Source of the DNA: Williamsia maris
GTDB taxonomy: Bacteria > Actinomycetota > Actinomycetes > Mycobacteriales > Mycobacteriaceae
Reading direction: 5' to 3'
DNA: 64,000 nt
Assembly (NCBI RefSeq): GCF_024171815.1
Contig: NZ_JAMTCJ010000003.1
Location: 806,001-870,000 of the forward strand
The notes beneath the pieces are model-generated. The model saw nothing but the letters and a program-made list of their open reading frames with translations. It did no database searches and was not told where the DNA came from. Below, piece by piece: positions 43,521-52,531 of this stretch; position 1 is the first letter of the stretch; every line of letters starts with the position of its first letter. The position numbers were made by a program, and so were the translations under genes.

Positions 43521-45255
43521 GCCCGGTCGGCCGTTTCCGGAGCCGTAGCGGCGCCGGCGATCCGGCACGCATTGACCTGCAGTTGCGCCAGCACGGCATC
43601 GAGGACCTCGACACCGTCGTCGGCGATCTCGGGAACCACTGCGGTCAGGGCCATGGTGAGAGCACCATACGTGTCGCCGTCGGGCAGCGTCATCATCAGT
43701 GCCGTTGCCATCGAATCGATCTCACCGAAGCTGACCTCGACGCCGCCGTACTCGACGGCGGTCGCGTCGGGATCGATCTCGGTGGCCACGGCCACCAGGT
43801 GCGCGAGGTCGGCCGGATCGCTGCCTGTACCCGCCGCCGACTCCTCGATGGCGCCGAGCAGAACCGCGGGATCGGTCGGGTGATCGAGCGCGAGGTCGAT
43901 GTCGCCGACGATGTGGGTGGGATCCGAGGCCACCGTCCGCAGGATCTGTCCGTAGCGGGCGACGATGCGTTCCACCGTCGTCGCGTCGTACAGGTCGGTC
44001 GCGAAGATGACCCGGCCCGCCATCGCGCCGCCGTGGTCGGCGCCGCTCGGATCGACCGGGAACAGCATGAACTCGAGGTCGACCTTGGCCGCGACCGACG
44101 CGAGCGGTTCCGGGGTGATCCGCAGACCGTCGAGTTCGACGGTCGGGAACACGATGTTCTGGAACGCGAACATCACCTGGAACACCGGGTTGTGCGAGCC
44201 GGTCGTCGAGGAGACCACCCGCGAGACGATCTCGTCGAACGCGACGTCGGCGTGGGACATGTCGGCGAGGTCCTCACCGCGCACCCGGTGCAGCAGCGTC
44301 TCGAACCCCTCCCCCGACCGCACGCGGGTACGCAGGGCCAGGGTGTTGACGAACATCCCGACCATGTCGTCGAGGGTCTCGTCGTCCCGACCGGCGTACG
44401 GCGTCCCGACGACCACGTCGTCGTGTCCCGACAGCCGCGACATCAGCACCGCGAACGCGGCGTGGACGACCATGAACAGGGTGCTGTTGTGTTCACGGGC
44501 AATGGATTCCAGCGCGTCGACCACCGGCGCCGCGATCTCGAAATCCACCACGTCGCCGCGCGAACTCGGGGTCGTCGGACGTGGTCGGTCGGTGGGCAGG
44601 GCGATGCGGTCGGGCGCCCCGGCCAGGCGACGGGTCCAGTAGGCCAGCTGACGGTCCGCGTGCGTCGTGCCGTCGTCGGCGACGGTGGCGAGCCGCTCGC
44701 GCTGCCACACGACCCAGTCCGCATAGTTCAGCGGGAGCGGTCCCCGCGTGGTCCGGTGGCCGGTGAGGTGCGCGGTGTAGCCGTCGACGAGGTCGCGGGC
44801 CAGCGGCATCAGCGACGCACCATCCGCGCTGATGTGGTGCACCACGAACACCAGGAGATGGTCGTCGGGTCCGACCCGCACCACCGCGGCCCGGACCGGG
44901 ATACCGGTGGTGAGGTCGAATCCGCGGTCGGTGACCGCGGCGATGGCGGCGGGGATCTCCTCGGGCGCGGCGGCCGACCGGCGGGCGGTGAGGTCGACCA
45001 GCGGGACCACGAAATCGTCGGCCACGGCAGCGGCCGGGCGGATCACCTGTACGGGTTCGCCCCCCAGCAACGGGTAGGTCGTCCGCAGGGTCTCGCGGCG
45101 CATCACCAGGTCGGTGATGGCGGCGCGCAGTGCGGGCACGTCGACCGCGCCACTCAGGCGCAGCGCGAGGGAGACGTTGTACGACGACGAGTCGGGGTCG
45201 GCGCGGTTGACCAGCCACATGCTGCGCTGCACACCGGAGACCGGGACGACCTCGG
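43517..45255 (-). other. C domain of module 3 and trailing A-domain-like fragment
   Basis: C3 (PVSGVQRSMWLVNRAD, HHISADG) ends near 43990. After a short linker, residues from about 2598 on (TEIDPDATAVEYGG, VSFGEIDSMATALM) look like the first part of an adenylation domain that breaks off without any catalytic motif. The following protein starts with a comparable fragment. Probably a docking device or a relic of domain splitting. Confidence 0.6.
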
Positions 45256-48200
45256 AACGGGGACGCACGGTCAGCGGTGGGGTGACGGCACCACGCGGGT
45301 CGGCGGTGGTGACCGCACCCACGAGCGTCGCGACGGTCGGGTTCTCCAGCAGTGTCCGCACCGAGATCCGGCGGTCCAGCAGTGTTTCCAGCCGTGCGAC
45401 CACCTTGGTGGCCGACAACGAGTTGCCGCCCGCGGCGAAGAAGTTCTCGAACACCCCGACCGAGTCGACACCGAGCACCTGGGCGAAGACGCCGGCGACG
45501 ACCGACTCCAGCTGGCTGCGCGGGGCCACCGAGTCCGGCGATGCGGTCAGCGTCACCGGGGGCAGCGCCGACCGGTCGATCTTGCCGACAGTGGTCAGCG
45601 GGAACTCGTCGAGGACGGCGACGGTGCGCGGGACCAGGTACGCGGGCAGTGCGCGGGCGGCGGCGTCGACGACGTGCTGCGGCACCAGGACTCGGCCCGG
45701 CGCCGGGGTCACGTAGGCCACGAGCACGTCCTCCCCGCCCGGGGTGGTGGTGGCGACGGTCAGCGCGGCCTCGACGCCGTCGATCGACGTCAGGACGTCG
45801 TCGATCTCACCGGGTTCGACGCGTACGCCGCGGATCTTGATCTGGAAGTCGGTGCGGCCGTGGTACAGCAGATCGCCTGCGGCCGTGCGGGTCACACGGT
45901 CACCCGATCGATACATCCGCGTCGCCCCGGCGTCGAACGGGTTGGCCACGAACCGAGTGGCGGTGAGACCGGGACGGTCGTGGTAGCCACGGCCCAGCGC
46001 CGGGCCGGCCAGGTACAGCTCACCGGCGACCCCGTCGGGGACCGGACGCAACCAGTCGTCGAGGACCAGCGTGGTCATGCCGTCGATCGCGCGGCCGATC
46101 GTGACCGGTGGCCCGACCCGCATCGCCGACGTCGTGGTCGCGGTGATCGTGGCCTCGGTGGGGCCGTAGAAGTTGTGCAGGTCGCGCGACGCGCCCGCCC
46201 ATCGGCCGACGAGCTCCGGCGGGAGCTGCTCACCTGCGCTCGCCACGATCCGCAGGGTCGGGACCTGCGACGGCGCGATGGTCGCCAACGCCGACGGGGT
46301 CATCACCGCGTGCGTCACGCCGCGCTCGGCGATGAGCGCGGCGAGTTCGGGTCCGGCGAACACGTCCGGCGGGCTGATGACCAGTTCCGCGCCCGCGCAC
46401 AGGCCCATGATCATCTCGAACAGCGACACGTCGAAGCTCGGCGACGCGACGTGCAGCACCCGGCAGGTGCGGTCGCAGCTGAGCACCGCGGCCTGCGTCG
46501 CGACGAGATCGGCCAGTCCGGCGTGGGTGACCGCGGCGGCCTTGGGGCGCCCGGTCGAGCCCGACGTGAACAGCAGATAGGCGAGGTCGGCGGTGTGCAC
46601 CGGCCGACGCAGCTCGGACGGGTGGACACGAGATCCACTGTGTCCGGCGAGCCCGAGTTCGAACGACACCTCGTCGATGGCCAGCCACGTCATCGCCCGC
46701 CCGTCCGACGGGGGTGTCCCCAGTTCGAAGATGGTGAGCCCGAGCGTGGCCGTGCTGTCGGCGATCAGGGCGGCGCGTCGGGCGTCCGGCTGACGGGGGT
46801 CGATGGTGACGAAGGCCGCTCCGGTCTTCGCGACCGCGACGACCGCCATGACCGAGTGGTGCGATCGTCCGATGGAGATCGCGACGATCTGGCCGGGGCC
46901 GACGCCTCGCGAGATGAGTTCGCGGGCCAGCTCGTTGGTCCGGGACTCGAACACCGCCCAGGTGATCGACACCGCGCCCGACACCGCGAGGGCGTCCGGG
47001 TCGGCCGCCTCGGCGCCCGCCGCCAACAGCTCCGACAGCGTGCGGTGGGGATGCGACACAACCGACGACGTGGCCACGACCGCGGCCCGGTCGTCGAGGA
47101 GACCGATACGGCCCACCGGCGCCGACGGTGCGGCGACGACCGCACCCAACACGCGCCGCAGGTGATCGCCGAGCGTCCGGATCGTCGGGCCGTCGAACAG
47201 CGCCGTGGCGTAGTTGATCTCGATGGCGTAGCCGCGGGCAGACGTCCGGTCGGCCGGCTCGGTGACCGTGACGGTCAGGTCGTACTTCGCGGCCGGGACC
47301 CGTGCGTCGGGTCCGGCGTCGACGTCCGAGCGGATCGCGAGATCCGCCATCGGATCCGACTGCATCGTCAGCGCGACCTGGAACAGCGGGGCGTGCCCGG
47401 ACGAGCGCTGGGGTGCCAGTGCGTCCACGACCCGCTCGAAGGGCACCTCCGCGTGGGCCATGGCACCGGCGACACCCCGGTGCGAAGCGGTCACGAGGTC
47501 GGCGACGGACTGCGCGGGACGGATCCGGGACCGTAGGACGACGGTGTTGACGAACATGCCGACCATGTCGGCGGTCGCCGGGTCGTCGCGACCGGCGATC
47601 GCGCTGCCGATGCTGACGTCGTCGGTGCCCGCGAGCCGGCTGAGCACGACGGCCAGGCCGGTGTGCAGGATCGCGAAGGGGGTGACCGCGAGATCGGTGG
47701 CCAGACGCCGGATCCCGGCGGACAGATCGGCGTCGAGCGTGGTGTCGAGGTACGCGCCGCGACCGTCGGCGACCTGGGGTCGGGGTCGGTCGGTGGGCAG
47801 GGTCAACAGTCCCGGGGCGCCGTCGAGCTCGCGCCGCCAGAACTCGAGCCCGCCGGTCAGCACCGGGGTGGGGTCCGCCAGACCGCCGAGGCGGGCCTGC
47901 TGCCGCAACGCCACCTCGGCGAAATCGATGGGCAGTGGGGCGAACTCGGGTGCGAGCCCGGCCCGACGCCGGTCGTAGGCGTGGCGCAGGTCGCCGATCA
48001 GCGGGCGTAGCGACTGGCCGTCGGCGGCGATGTGGTGGACGACCAGGACCGCGATCGACTCGGCCGATGTCGCGTCGGAGCCGGACGAGGGCAGCAGGTA
48101 CGCGCGGAACCCGATCTCGTGTTCGAGGTCGAACCCGGTCCCGACCAGGTCGGCGATGGTCGCCTCGGCGTCTACGGCCGACGCGGACCGCTCGCCGCGC

Positions 48201-51200
48201 CCCTGGGCGTCGAGAACCCGGGCGTCGAGACCAGGTGCGACGGTGGCCATGTCGAGGACCTGCTGGACCGGTTCACCGTCGACCGACGGGAACACGGTGC
48301 GCAGGATCGCGTGCCGTTCGACGACGTCGCGCACCGCCGCGGCGAACGCAATGACGTCGACGTCGATACCGAGGCGGACCGCGCCGGACATGTTGTAGGT
48401 CGGTGCGGACGGGTCCATCCGGTTGATGAACCAGAGCCGGGTCTGCGCGTGCGACAACGGGATCGCCGCAGGGCGCGCACGCTGCGGTGTCGCCGCGGCG
48501 ACCTCGTCCAGCGGGTGGGTACGGGTGGCCAGCTCCCCGATCGACGGACTGTCGAAGACATCGGCCAGGTCGACGGCGAGCCGGTGTTCGGTGCGCGCCA
48601 CCGACACGAGTCGGGCGGCGATCAGCGAATCGGCGCCGAGGGCGAAGATGTTGTCGCGCATGCCGACCCGCTCGATCTGCAGGAGGTCGCGAACGAGGTC
48701 GGCGAGCGCGATCTCGACCGCCGACTCCGCCTCCCGATGCGGGGTGTCGGAGCGCATCACGGGCGCGGGTAACGCGCGGCGGTCCAGCTTGCCCGACCCG
48801 GTCACGGGGAGCTCGTCGAGCACGACGATCGCCGCGGGCACCATGTGCGAGGGCAGGCGGCGACGGCAGCGGTCGGCGATCACGTCGACGTCGAGCTCGG
48901 CATTGCCGCGTACGTAGGCCACCAGGGTGACGGCGGGACCGAGGTCTGAGCGCGCGAGCACGGCTGCGGCCTCGACACCGGGGACGGTCGTGAGCACCGA
49001 CTCGATCTCGCCGAGTTCGACGCGACGCCCACGGATCTTGACCTGCAGATCGGTGCGACCCAGGTACTCGATCTCGCCGGTGGCGTTCCAGCGCACCAGG
49101 TCACCGGTCCGGTACATCCGCGTGCCGGCGCCGTCGAACGGGTTCGCGACGAACCGGTCGGCGGTGATCCCGGGGGCACCGACGTACCCGGTCGCGAGTT
49201 GTCGCCCCGCGAGGTAGAGCTCGCCCGCGACCCCGGTGGGCATCGGGCGCAGAGATGCGTCGAGGACGTAGACCTCGGTCTCGGCGACGGGGCGCCCGAT
49301 CGGCACGGGGTCGGCGCCCGGCGCGACGCGGTGGGAGGTGACGTCGACCGCCGCCTCGGTCGGGCCGTAGAGGTTGACCAGTTCCGCGGTCGACGACCCC
49401 AGCAGCCGCCCGGCGGTGGCCGCACCGAGTGCCTCGCCCGAGGTGAACACCGTGCGCACCGACGCAGGCAGCGACGCCGCTCGGCCGTCGGCCGACACCA
49501 CGTCGAGATAGACGTCGAGCATGGACGGCACGAAGTGGGCCACGGTCACGCCGCGTTCGGCCATCAGGTCGTGCAGGTGGTCGGGGTCGCGGTGCCCACC
49601 CGGGCGGGCGATGACCATGCGCGCCCCGGTGCGCAACGGCCAGAACAACTCCCACACGGACACGTCGAAGGTGGTCGGCGTCTTGTGCAGGACGGCGTCG
49701 GCCCCGTCGATCCGGTGGTCGTCCTGCATCCAGTCGAGTCGGTTGAGCACGGCACGGTGTCCGACCTCGACACCCTTGGGCGTGCCGGTGGAACCGGAGG
49801 TGAAGATGATGTATGCCGCGCCGCCGGGGGCGATCGTGAGTTCGGTGGCGTCCGACGGGTCGGGAACCGGATGGGCCGGGTCGAATCCGATCGACACCAG
49901 GTACGCGTCGTCGACACGCAACCGGGCCGAGACGGTCGCCTCGATCGCGTCGGTGCGTTCGCGGGGGTCGGCCGGGTCGACCGGGACGTAGACCGCTCCG
50001 AGGGTGAGCACGGCGTACACCGCCGCGACCTGGGCGACACCACGGTCGAGCGCGACCACGACGCGGTCACCGGGGATCACGCCGTCTCGACGTAGTCGTT
50101 GCGCGAGGTCGGTGCGCAGGTCGGCGAATGCGCGGTAGCTCAGCCTGTGCCCGGGCGCGTCGATCGCGACCGCGTCGGGGGTGGCCGCGACCTGCGTCTC
50201 GAACCCCGCGAGGAGGTGCTCACCGGGGGTGTCGGCACGCCGGGGTCCGCGTCCCCGGGCGATCAGGGCGGCGTGTTCGGAGTCGAGCAGCACCGACAGG
50301 TCGGCGATCGGGGTGTCCGGTGACCCGAGCAGACGGTCGACGAGGAGCAGGAAGCGCTCGAGGTGGGTGTCGAGCTCGGCCTGGTCGTACAGGTTCGGGT
50401 TGCCGTGCAGGTCCACGACCAGGCACTCGCCCGGGCTCGCCTGGTAGAGGTTGATCCGCAGATCGTCCAGGGTTCCCGAGGACAGGATGTGGTAGTCGGC
50501 CCGGGCCCCGTCGATCTCGATGCGACGGTCGAAGAAGACGAGGTTGACGATCGGGCCGAACGACGCGGCGGTGGCGTCGGCCATGCCCGCGGCCATCCGG
50601 ATGTCCTCGTAGCGGAACCGCTGGTGCCGCAGGGCGCCGGTCAGTTCGAGTTGCACCTGCGCGATCAACCCACGCCCGGTTGCACCGGCGACACCGTCGA
50701 TCCGGACCGGCAGCATGTTGGCGACCATGCCGCTGCCGCGTTTCACCCGGGCGCTGGCCCGCCCGGTGACCGGCAGGCTGAGCACGACGTCGTCGACGCC
50801 GGTCATCCGCGACAGGTAGGCGGCGAAAGCAGCGGTCAGCAGGGCGGCCGCCGAGGTGTTCCCCGCGGCGGCGGTGGTGTCCACCAGGTCCTGGCGGGTG
50901 CGACTGATCCGCGTGCTGGCCATCACGTTGGCCGGTGAGAGGGGTGCGTTGCTCGCCCGCTGCGACAGGGTCGGCCCCTCGGGCAGGTCGGCGACGCGGG
51001 CGACCCAGTGCTCGCGGTCGCTCTGGCGTCGGGTGCTCTGCGCGTATCTGTCGTCGTCGGCCGAGATCTCGGCGAGTGATGCCCGGGCGGGTGAGACGTG
51101 TTCGGTGCCGGCGAGCATCGCGTTGTAGCGGTGCACAGCCTCGTGCAGGCTGTTGAGCGCGGAGAAGCCGTCGAAGGCGATGTGGTGGCCCCGCAGGTAC

Positions 51201-51622
51201 CAGAAGCAGCGATCGTCGGCGACGCGGATCAGCGCGGAGATCGCGACTCGGTCGGTCTCGAGATCCATCGGACGCCGATGATCGGCGTCCATCCACGCAC
51301 GGGCGGCCGCGACCGGGTCGGGCTCGGAACGCAGATCGAGGGGTTCCACGCGGAAGTCCACGCTCGGGTCCACCCACTGCATCGGGACGTCGTCGACGAC
51401 CACGATGCGGGTGAAGGCGGACTCCAGCGACCGTGCGGCGTCGAGCACCGCGGCGCAGAACAGGTCGCGGTCGAGCGGCCGACCCTCGTCACGGATGTCG
51501 AGGTAGTGCGCGACGGTGATCGAGTAGTCGGTGTGCAGCCGCTCGGCGAACCACATGCCCCTCTGGGCAGCGGTCAGCGGGATCGGATCGGTCGTCAGAC
51601 CGGCGACGCGCTCGCCGTCCAT
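43517..51622 (-). CDS. Initiating NRPS: starter C-A-T, C-A-T, C
   Basis: About 2,701 aa. Order: starter-type C domain (LTAAQRGMWF, HHIAFDG), A1 with the serine code DVWHFSLVDK, carrier IFALGADSLIAARL (GADS instead of the usual GGxS), C2 (HHIAADG), A2 with code DVFVAAFITK (unassigned), carrier FFAAGGNSLSATKV, C3 (HHISADG), then an A-domain-like remnant. A C domain at the very start with no A-T before it usually joins an acyl group to the first amino acid, so the product is probably an acyl-peptide. The frame is open to 51889. I prefer the ATG at 51622 because GGGGG sits 7 nt before it and the C domain begins about 15 residues later; ATGs at 51652 (after GGTGA) and 51748/51745 are alternatives. 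The stop overlaps the GTG of the giant gene. Confidence 0.92.
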   Translation of the reverse strand: MDGERVAGLTTDPIPLTAAQRGMWFAERLHTDYSITVAHYLDIRDEGRPLDRDLFCAAVLDAARSLESAFTRIVVVDDVPMQWVDPSVDFRVEPLDLRSEPDPVAAARAWMDADHRRPMDLETDRVAISALIRVADDRCFWYLRGHHIAFDGFSALNSLHEAVHRYNAMLAGTEHVSPARASLAEISADDDRYAQSTRRQSDREHWVARVADLPEGPTLSQRASNAPLSPANVMASTRISRTRQDLVDTTAAAGNTSAAALLTAAFAAYLSRMTGVDDVVLSLPVTGRASARVKRGSGMVANMLPVRIDGVAGATGRGLIAQVQLELTGALRHQRFRYEDIRMAAGMADATAASFGPIVNLVFFDRRIEIDGARADYHILSSGTLDDLRINLYQASPGECLVVDLHGNPNLYDQAELDTHLERFLLLVDRLLGSPDTPIADLSVLLDSEHAALIARGRGPRRADTPGEHLLAGFETQVAATPDAVAIDAPGHRLSYRAFADLRTDLAQRLRRDGVIPGDRVVVALDRGVAQVAAVYAVLTLGAVYVPVDPADPRERTDAIEATVSARLRVDDAYLVSIGFDPAHPVPDPSDATELTIAPGGAAYIIFTSGSTGTPKGVEVGHRAVLNRLDWMQDDHRIDGADAVLHKTPTTFDVSVWELFWPLRTGARMVIARPGGHRDPDHLHDLMAERGVTVAHFVPSMLDVYLDVVSADGRAASLPASVRTVFTSGEALGAATAGRLLGSSTAELVNLYGPTEAAVDVTSHRVAPGADPVPIGRPVAETEVYVLDASLRPMPTGVAGELYLAGRQLATGYVGAPGITADRFVANPFDGAGTRMYRTGDLVRWNATGEIEYLGRTDLQVKIRGRRVELGEIESVLTTVPGVEAAAVLARSDLGPAVTLVAYVRGNAELDVDVIADRCRRRLPSHMVPAAIVVLDELPVTGSGKLDRRALPAPVMRSDTPHREAESAVEIALADLVRDLLQIERVGMRDNIFALGADSLIAARLVSVARTEHRLAVDLADVFDSPSIGELATRTHPLDEVAAATPQRARPAAIPLSHAQTRLWFINRMDPSAPTYNMSGAVRLGIDVDVIAFAAAVRDVVERHAILRTVFPSVDGEPVQQVLDMATVAPGLDARVLDAQGRGERSASAVDAEATIADLVGTGFDLEHEIGFRAYLLPSSGSDATSAESIAVLVVHHIAADGQSLRPLIGDLRHAYDRRRAGLAPEFAPLPIDFAEVALRQQARLGGLADPTPVLTGGLEFWRRELDGAPGLLTLPTDRPRPQVADGRGAYLDTTLDADLSAGIRRLATDLAVTPFAILHTGLAVVLSRLAGTDDVSIGSAIAGRDDPATADMVGMFVNTVVLRSRIRPAQSVADLVTASHRGVAGAMAHAEVPFERVVDALAPQRSSGHAPLFQVALTMQSDPMADLAIRSDVDAGPDARVPAAKYDLTVTVTEPADRTSARGYAIEINYATALFDGPTIRTLGDHLRRVLGAVVAAPSAPVGRIGLLDDRAAVVATSSVVSHPHRTLSELLAAGAEAADPDALAVSGAVSITWAVFESRTNELARELISRGVGPGQIVAISIGRSHHSVMAVVAVAKTGAAFVTIDPRQPDARRAALIADSTATLGLTIFELGTPPSDGRAMTWLAIDEVSFELGLAGHSGSRVHPSELRRPVHTADLAYLLFTSGSTGRPKAAAVTHAGLADLVATQAAVLSCDRTCRVLHVASPSFDVSLFEMIMGLCAGAELVISPPDVFAGPELAALIAERGVTHAVMTPSALATIAPSQVPTLRIVASAGEQLPPELVGRWAGASRDLHNFYGPTEATITATTTSAMRVGPPVTIGRAIDGMTTLVLDDWLRPVPDGVAGELYLAGPALGRGYHDRPGLTATRFVANPFDAGATRMYRSGDRVTRTAAGDLLYHGRTDFQIKIRGVRVEPGEIDDVLTSIDGVEAALTVATTTPGGEDVLVAYVTPAPGRVLVPQHVVDAAARALPAYLVPRTVAVLDEFPLTTVGKIDRSALPPVTLTASPDSVAPRSQLESVVAGVFAQVLGVDSVGVFENFFAAGGNSLSATKVVARLETLLDRRISVRTLLENPTVATLVGAVTTADPRGAVTPPLTVRPRSEVVPVSGVQRSMWLVNRADPDSSSYNVSLALRLSGAVDVPALRAAITDLVMRRETLRTTYPLLGGEPVQVIRPAAAVADDFVVPLVDLTARRSAAAPEEIPAAIAAVTDRGFDLTTGIPVRAAVVRVGPDDHLLVFVVHHISADGASLMPLARDLVDGYTAHLTGHRTTRGPLPLNYADWVVWQRERLATVADDGTTHADRQLAYWTRRLAGAPDRIALPTDRPRPTTPSSRGDVVDFEIAAPVVDALESIAREHNSTLFMVVHAAFAVLMSRLSGHDDVVVGTPYAGRDDETLDDMVGMFVNTLALRTRVRSGEGFETLLHRVRGEDLADMSHADVAFDEIVSRVVSSTTGSHNPVFQVMFAFQNIVFPTVELDGLRITPEPLASVAAKVDLEFMLFPVDPSGADHGGAMAGRVIFATDLYDATTVERIVARYGQILRTVASDPTHIVGDIDLALDHPTDPAVLLGAIEESAAGTGSDPADLAHLVAVATEIDPDATAVEYGGVEVSFGEIDSMATALMMTLPDGDTYGALTMALTAVVPEIADDGVEVLDAVLAQLQVNACRIAGAATAPETADRA
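45260..48475 (-). other. NRPS module 2: C-A-T
   Basis: Residues about 1050-2121. LCL-type C with HHIAADG. A domain with FDVSLFE, MTPSALATI and FYGPTEATIT; code DVFVAAFITK, not a recognised code. Carrier FFAAGGNSLSATKV. No E domain. Confidence 0.85.
48480..51622 (-). other. NRPS module 1: starter C-A-T, serine code
   Basis: Residues about 1-1048. The first C domain differs from all internal ones and is close to the free-standing C protein at 927-2243. The A domain reads DVWHFSLVDK (FDVSVWE, VFTSGEAL, LYGPTEAAVD), the serine code. The carrier serine lies in GADSLIAARL near residue 998. Confidence 0.87.
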
Positions 51623-51743
51623 CGACCGTCCCCCGTTGCTTGGCGCACCCATGATCTGCTCACCGATTCTCCCGACCCAAAGATCTCGACCCGCTTGAGT
51701 TCGTTGCACACCCCCCCGAGCGGGCAACCGGACCGACGCCGTC

Positions 51744-51775
51744 ATCATAGCGACCCCGTCTGTGAAAACCTCCAA
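51744..51775 (-). promoter_or_regulatory. Weak promoter candidate for the NRPS operon
   Basis: On the minus strand TATGAT (51749-51744) is a good -10 match, with TTGGAG (51775-51770) 20 nt upstream as a poor, widely spaced -35. A start near 51737 would give a leader of about 115 nt before the ATG at 51622. The -10 overlaps the alternative ATG pair at 51748/51745, which argues against those starts if the promoter is real. Confidence 0.3.
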
Positions 51776-51922
51776 GATTCGGACGTTCGGACGACCCGTC
51801 CGCGAGGGGTGTCGGGCGGACCAACACGGTCGTTCACCAGGCGAATCATGTTCCGTCACATGCGCAACACACGATGGTGAAACGTCCACCCGGGTTCACA
51901 TGACATTGGTAGGAAACACAAA

Positions 51923-51951
51923 GACCCGCCACCGCGAACGGGTGACGGGTC
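51923..51951 (-). terminator. Rho-independent terminator after rpsQ
   Basis: On the minus strand GACCCG-T-CACC, a 7-nt loop CGTTCGC, then GGTG-G-CGGGTC: an 11-bp stem with one T-G wobble, followed by TTTGTGTTT. It lies 39 nt after the rpsQ stop and ahead of the co-directional NRPS genes, so it should close the S10 operon transcript and limit read-through into the NRPS locus. Confidence 0.85.
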
Positions 51952-51989
51952 GTTGTGATCTGCGTGATCTGTTCACGCAGCGGTGTCGA

Positions 51990-52286
51990 CTACTTGGCCT
52001 TCTCGAGGACCTCGACCAGACGCCAGCGCTTGGTGGCGCTCAGCGGGCGGGTCTCCATCAGGCGAACGCGGTCGCCGATGCCGGCGGTCTCGTTCTCGTC
52101 GTGTGCTTTCACCTTCGAGGTGGTGCGGATGATCTTGCCGTACAGCGGGTGGCTCTTGCGATCCTCCAGCTCGACGACAATCGTCTTCTGCATCTTGTCG
52201 CTCACGACGTAGCCCACGCGGACCTTGCGCTGCGCGCGCTCCTTGGTGGCGGGTTCTGTCACGTTCACGTCCTTCTCGTCGCTCAT
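51990..52286 (-). CDS. rpsQ: 30S ribosomal protein S17 (uS17)
   Basis: 98 aa. Primary 16S rRNA-binding protein of the small subunit. The OB-fold core is recognisable from [19 protein letters not shown] and from [20 protein letters not shown], the classic S17 signature. A 20-residue acidic leader precedes the core, as is usual in actinobacteria. The start overlaps the rpmC stop by four bases (ATGA), so the two are coupled. It is the last gene of the S10 operon here and is followed by a hairpin terminator. Confidence 0.98.
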   Translation of the reverse strand: MSDEKDVNVTEPATKERAQRKVRVGYVVSDKMQKTIVVELEDRKSHPLYGKIIRTTSKVKAHDENETAGIGDRVRLMETRPLSATKRWRLVEVLEKAK

Positions 52287-52531
52287 GCGTCGTCACCGAC
52301 CTTGGCATCAGCATCGGGGCCGGCCGAGAGTCCGAGTTCACGTTCACGCAGCACGGTGTAGACGCGTGCGATCTCGCGGCGGACCAACCGCAGCCGGCGG
52401 TTGTTGTCGAGCTGTCCGGTAGCCATCTGGAAGCGCAGGTTGAACAGCTCTTCCTTCGACTCGCGGAGACGCTCGAGGAGATCTTCGTCGTTGAGCTCAC
52501 GGAGCTCGGCGGCAACAATTCCCAGTGCCAT
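52283..52531 (-). CDS. rpmC: 50S ribosomal protein L29 (uL29)
   Basis: 82 aa, somewhat longer than the common 65-70 aa because of an alanine- and aspartate-rich tail. The core [20 protein letters not shown] and [14 protein letters not shown] is typical. L29 sits at the exit of the peptide tunnel next to L23. Its ATG overlaps the rplP stop codon by one base (TGATG), and its stop overlaps rpsQ, so rplP, rpmC and rpsQ form a tightly coupled set. Confidence 0.98.
   Translation of the reverse strand: MALGIVAAELRELNDEDLLERLRESKEELFNLRFQMATGQLDNNRRLRLVRREIARVYTVLRERELGLSAGPDADAKVGDDA

Larger units (their letters stand above)
51623..51989 (-). other. Gap between rpsQ and the NRPS locus
   Basis: About 367 nt between the rpsQ stop and the chosen NRPS start. 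It holds a clear terminator next to rpsQ and a weak promoter candidate nearer the NRPS gene, both listed separately. The NRPS frame stays open through part of it (to 51889), but the translated text (arginine- and proline-rich, no C-domain similarity) looks non-coding. Confidence 0.6.

Noticed and set aside
2313-43520. Possible frameshift or assembly artefact behind the giant gene
   Set aside because: The frame is open throughout and domain order is regular at every junction. Collapsed or expanded repeats between the duplicated blocks cannot be excluded without long reads, but nothing in the sequence suggests them.
43521-43568. ATG at 43568 as start of the giant NRPS
   Set aside because: It lies inside the end of the upstream gene; the GTG at 43520 overlapping the upstream TGA fits the coupling seen elsewhere in the locus.
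51623-51889. N-terminal extension of the first NRPS up to an ATG at 51889
   Set aside because: The translated extension has no similarity to C domains and runs through the likely promoter region. A start at 51622 with a GGGGG site is more plausible.
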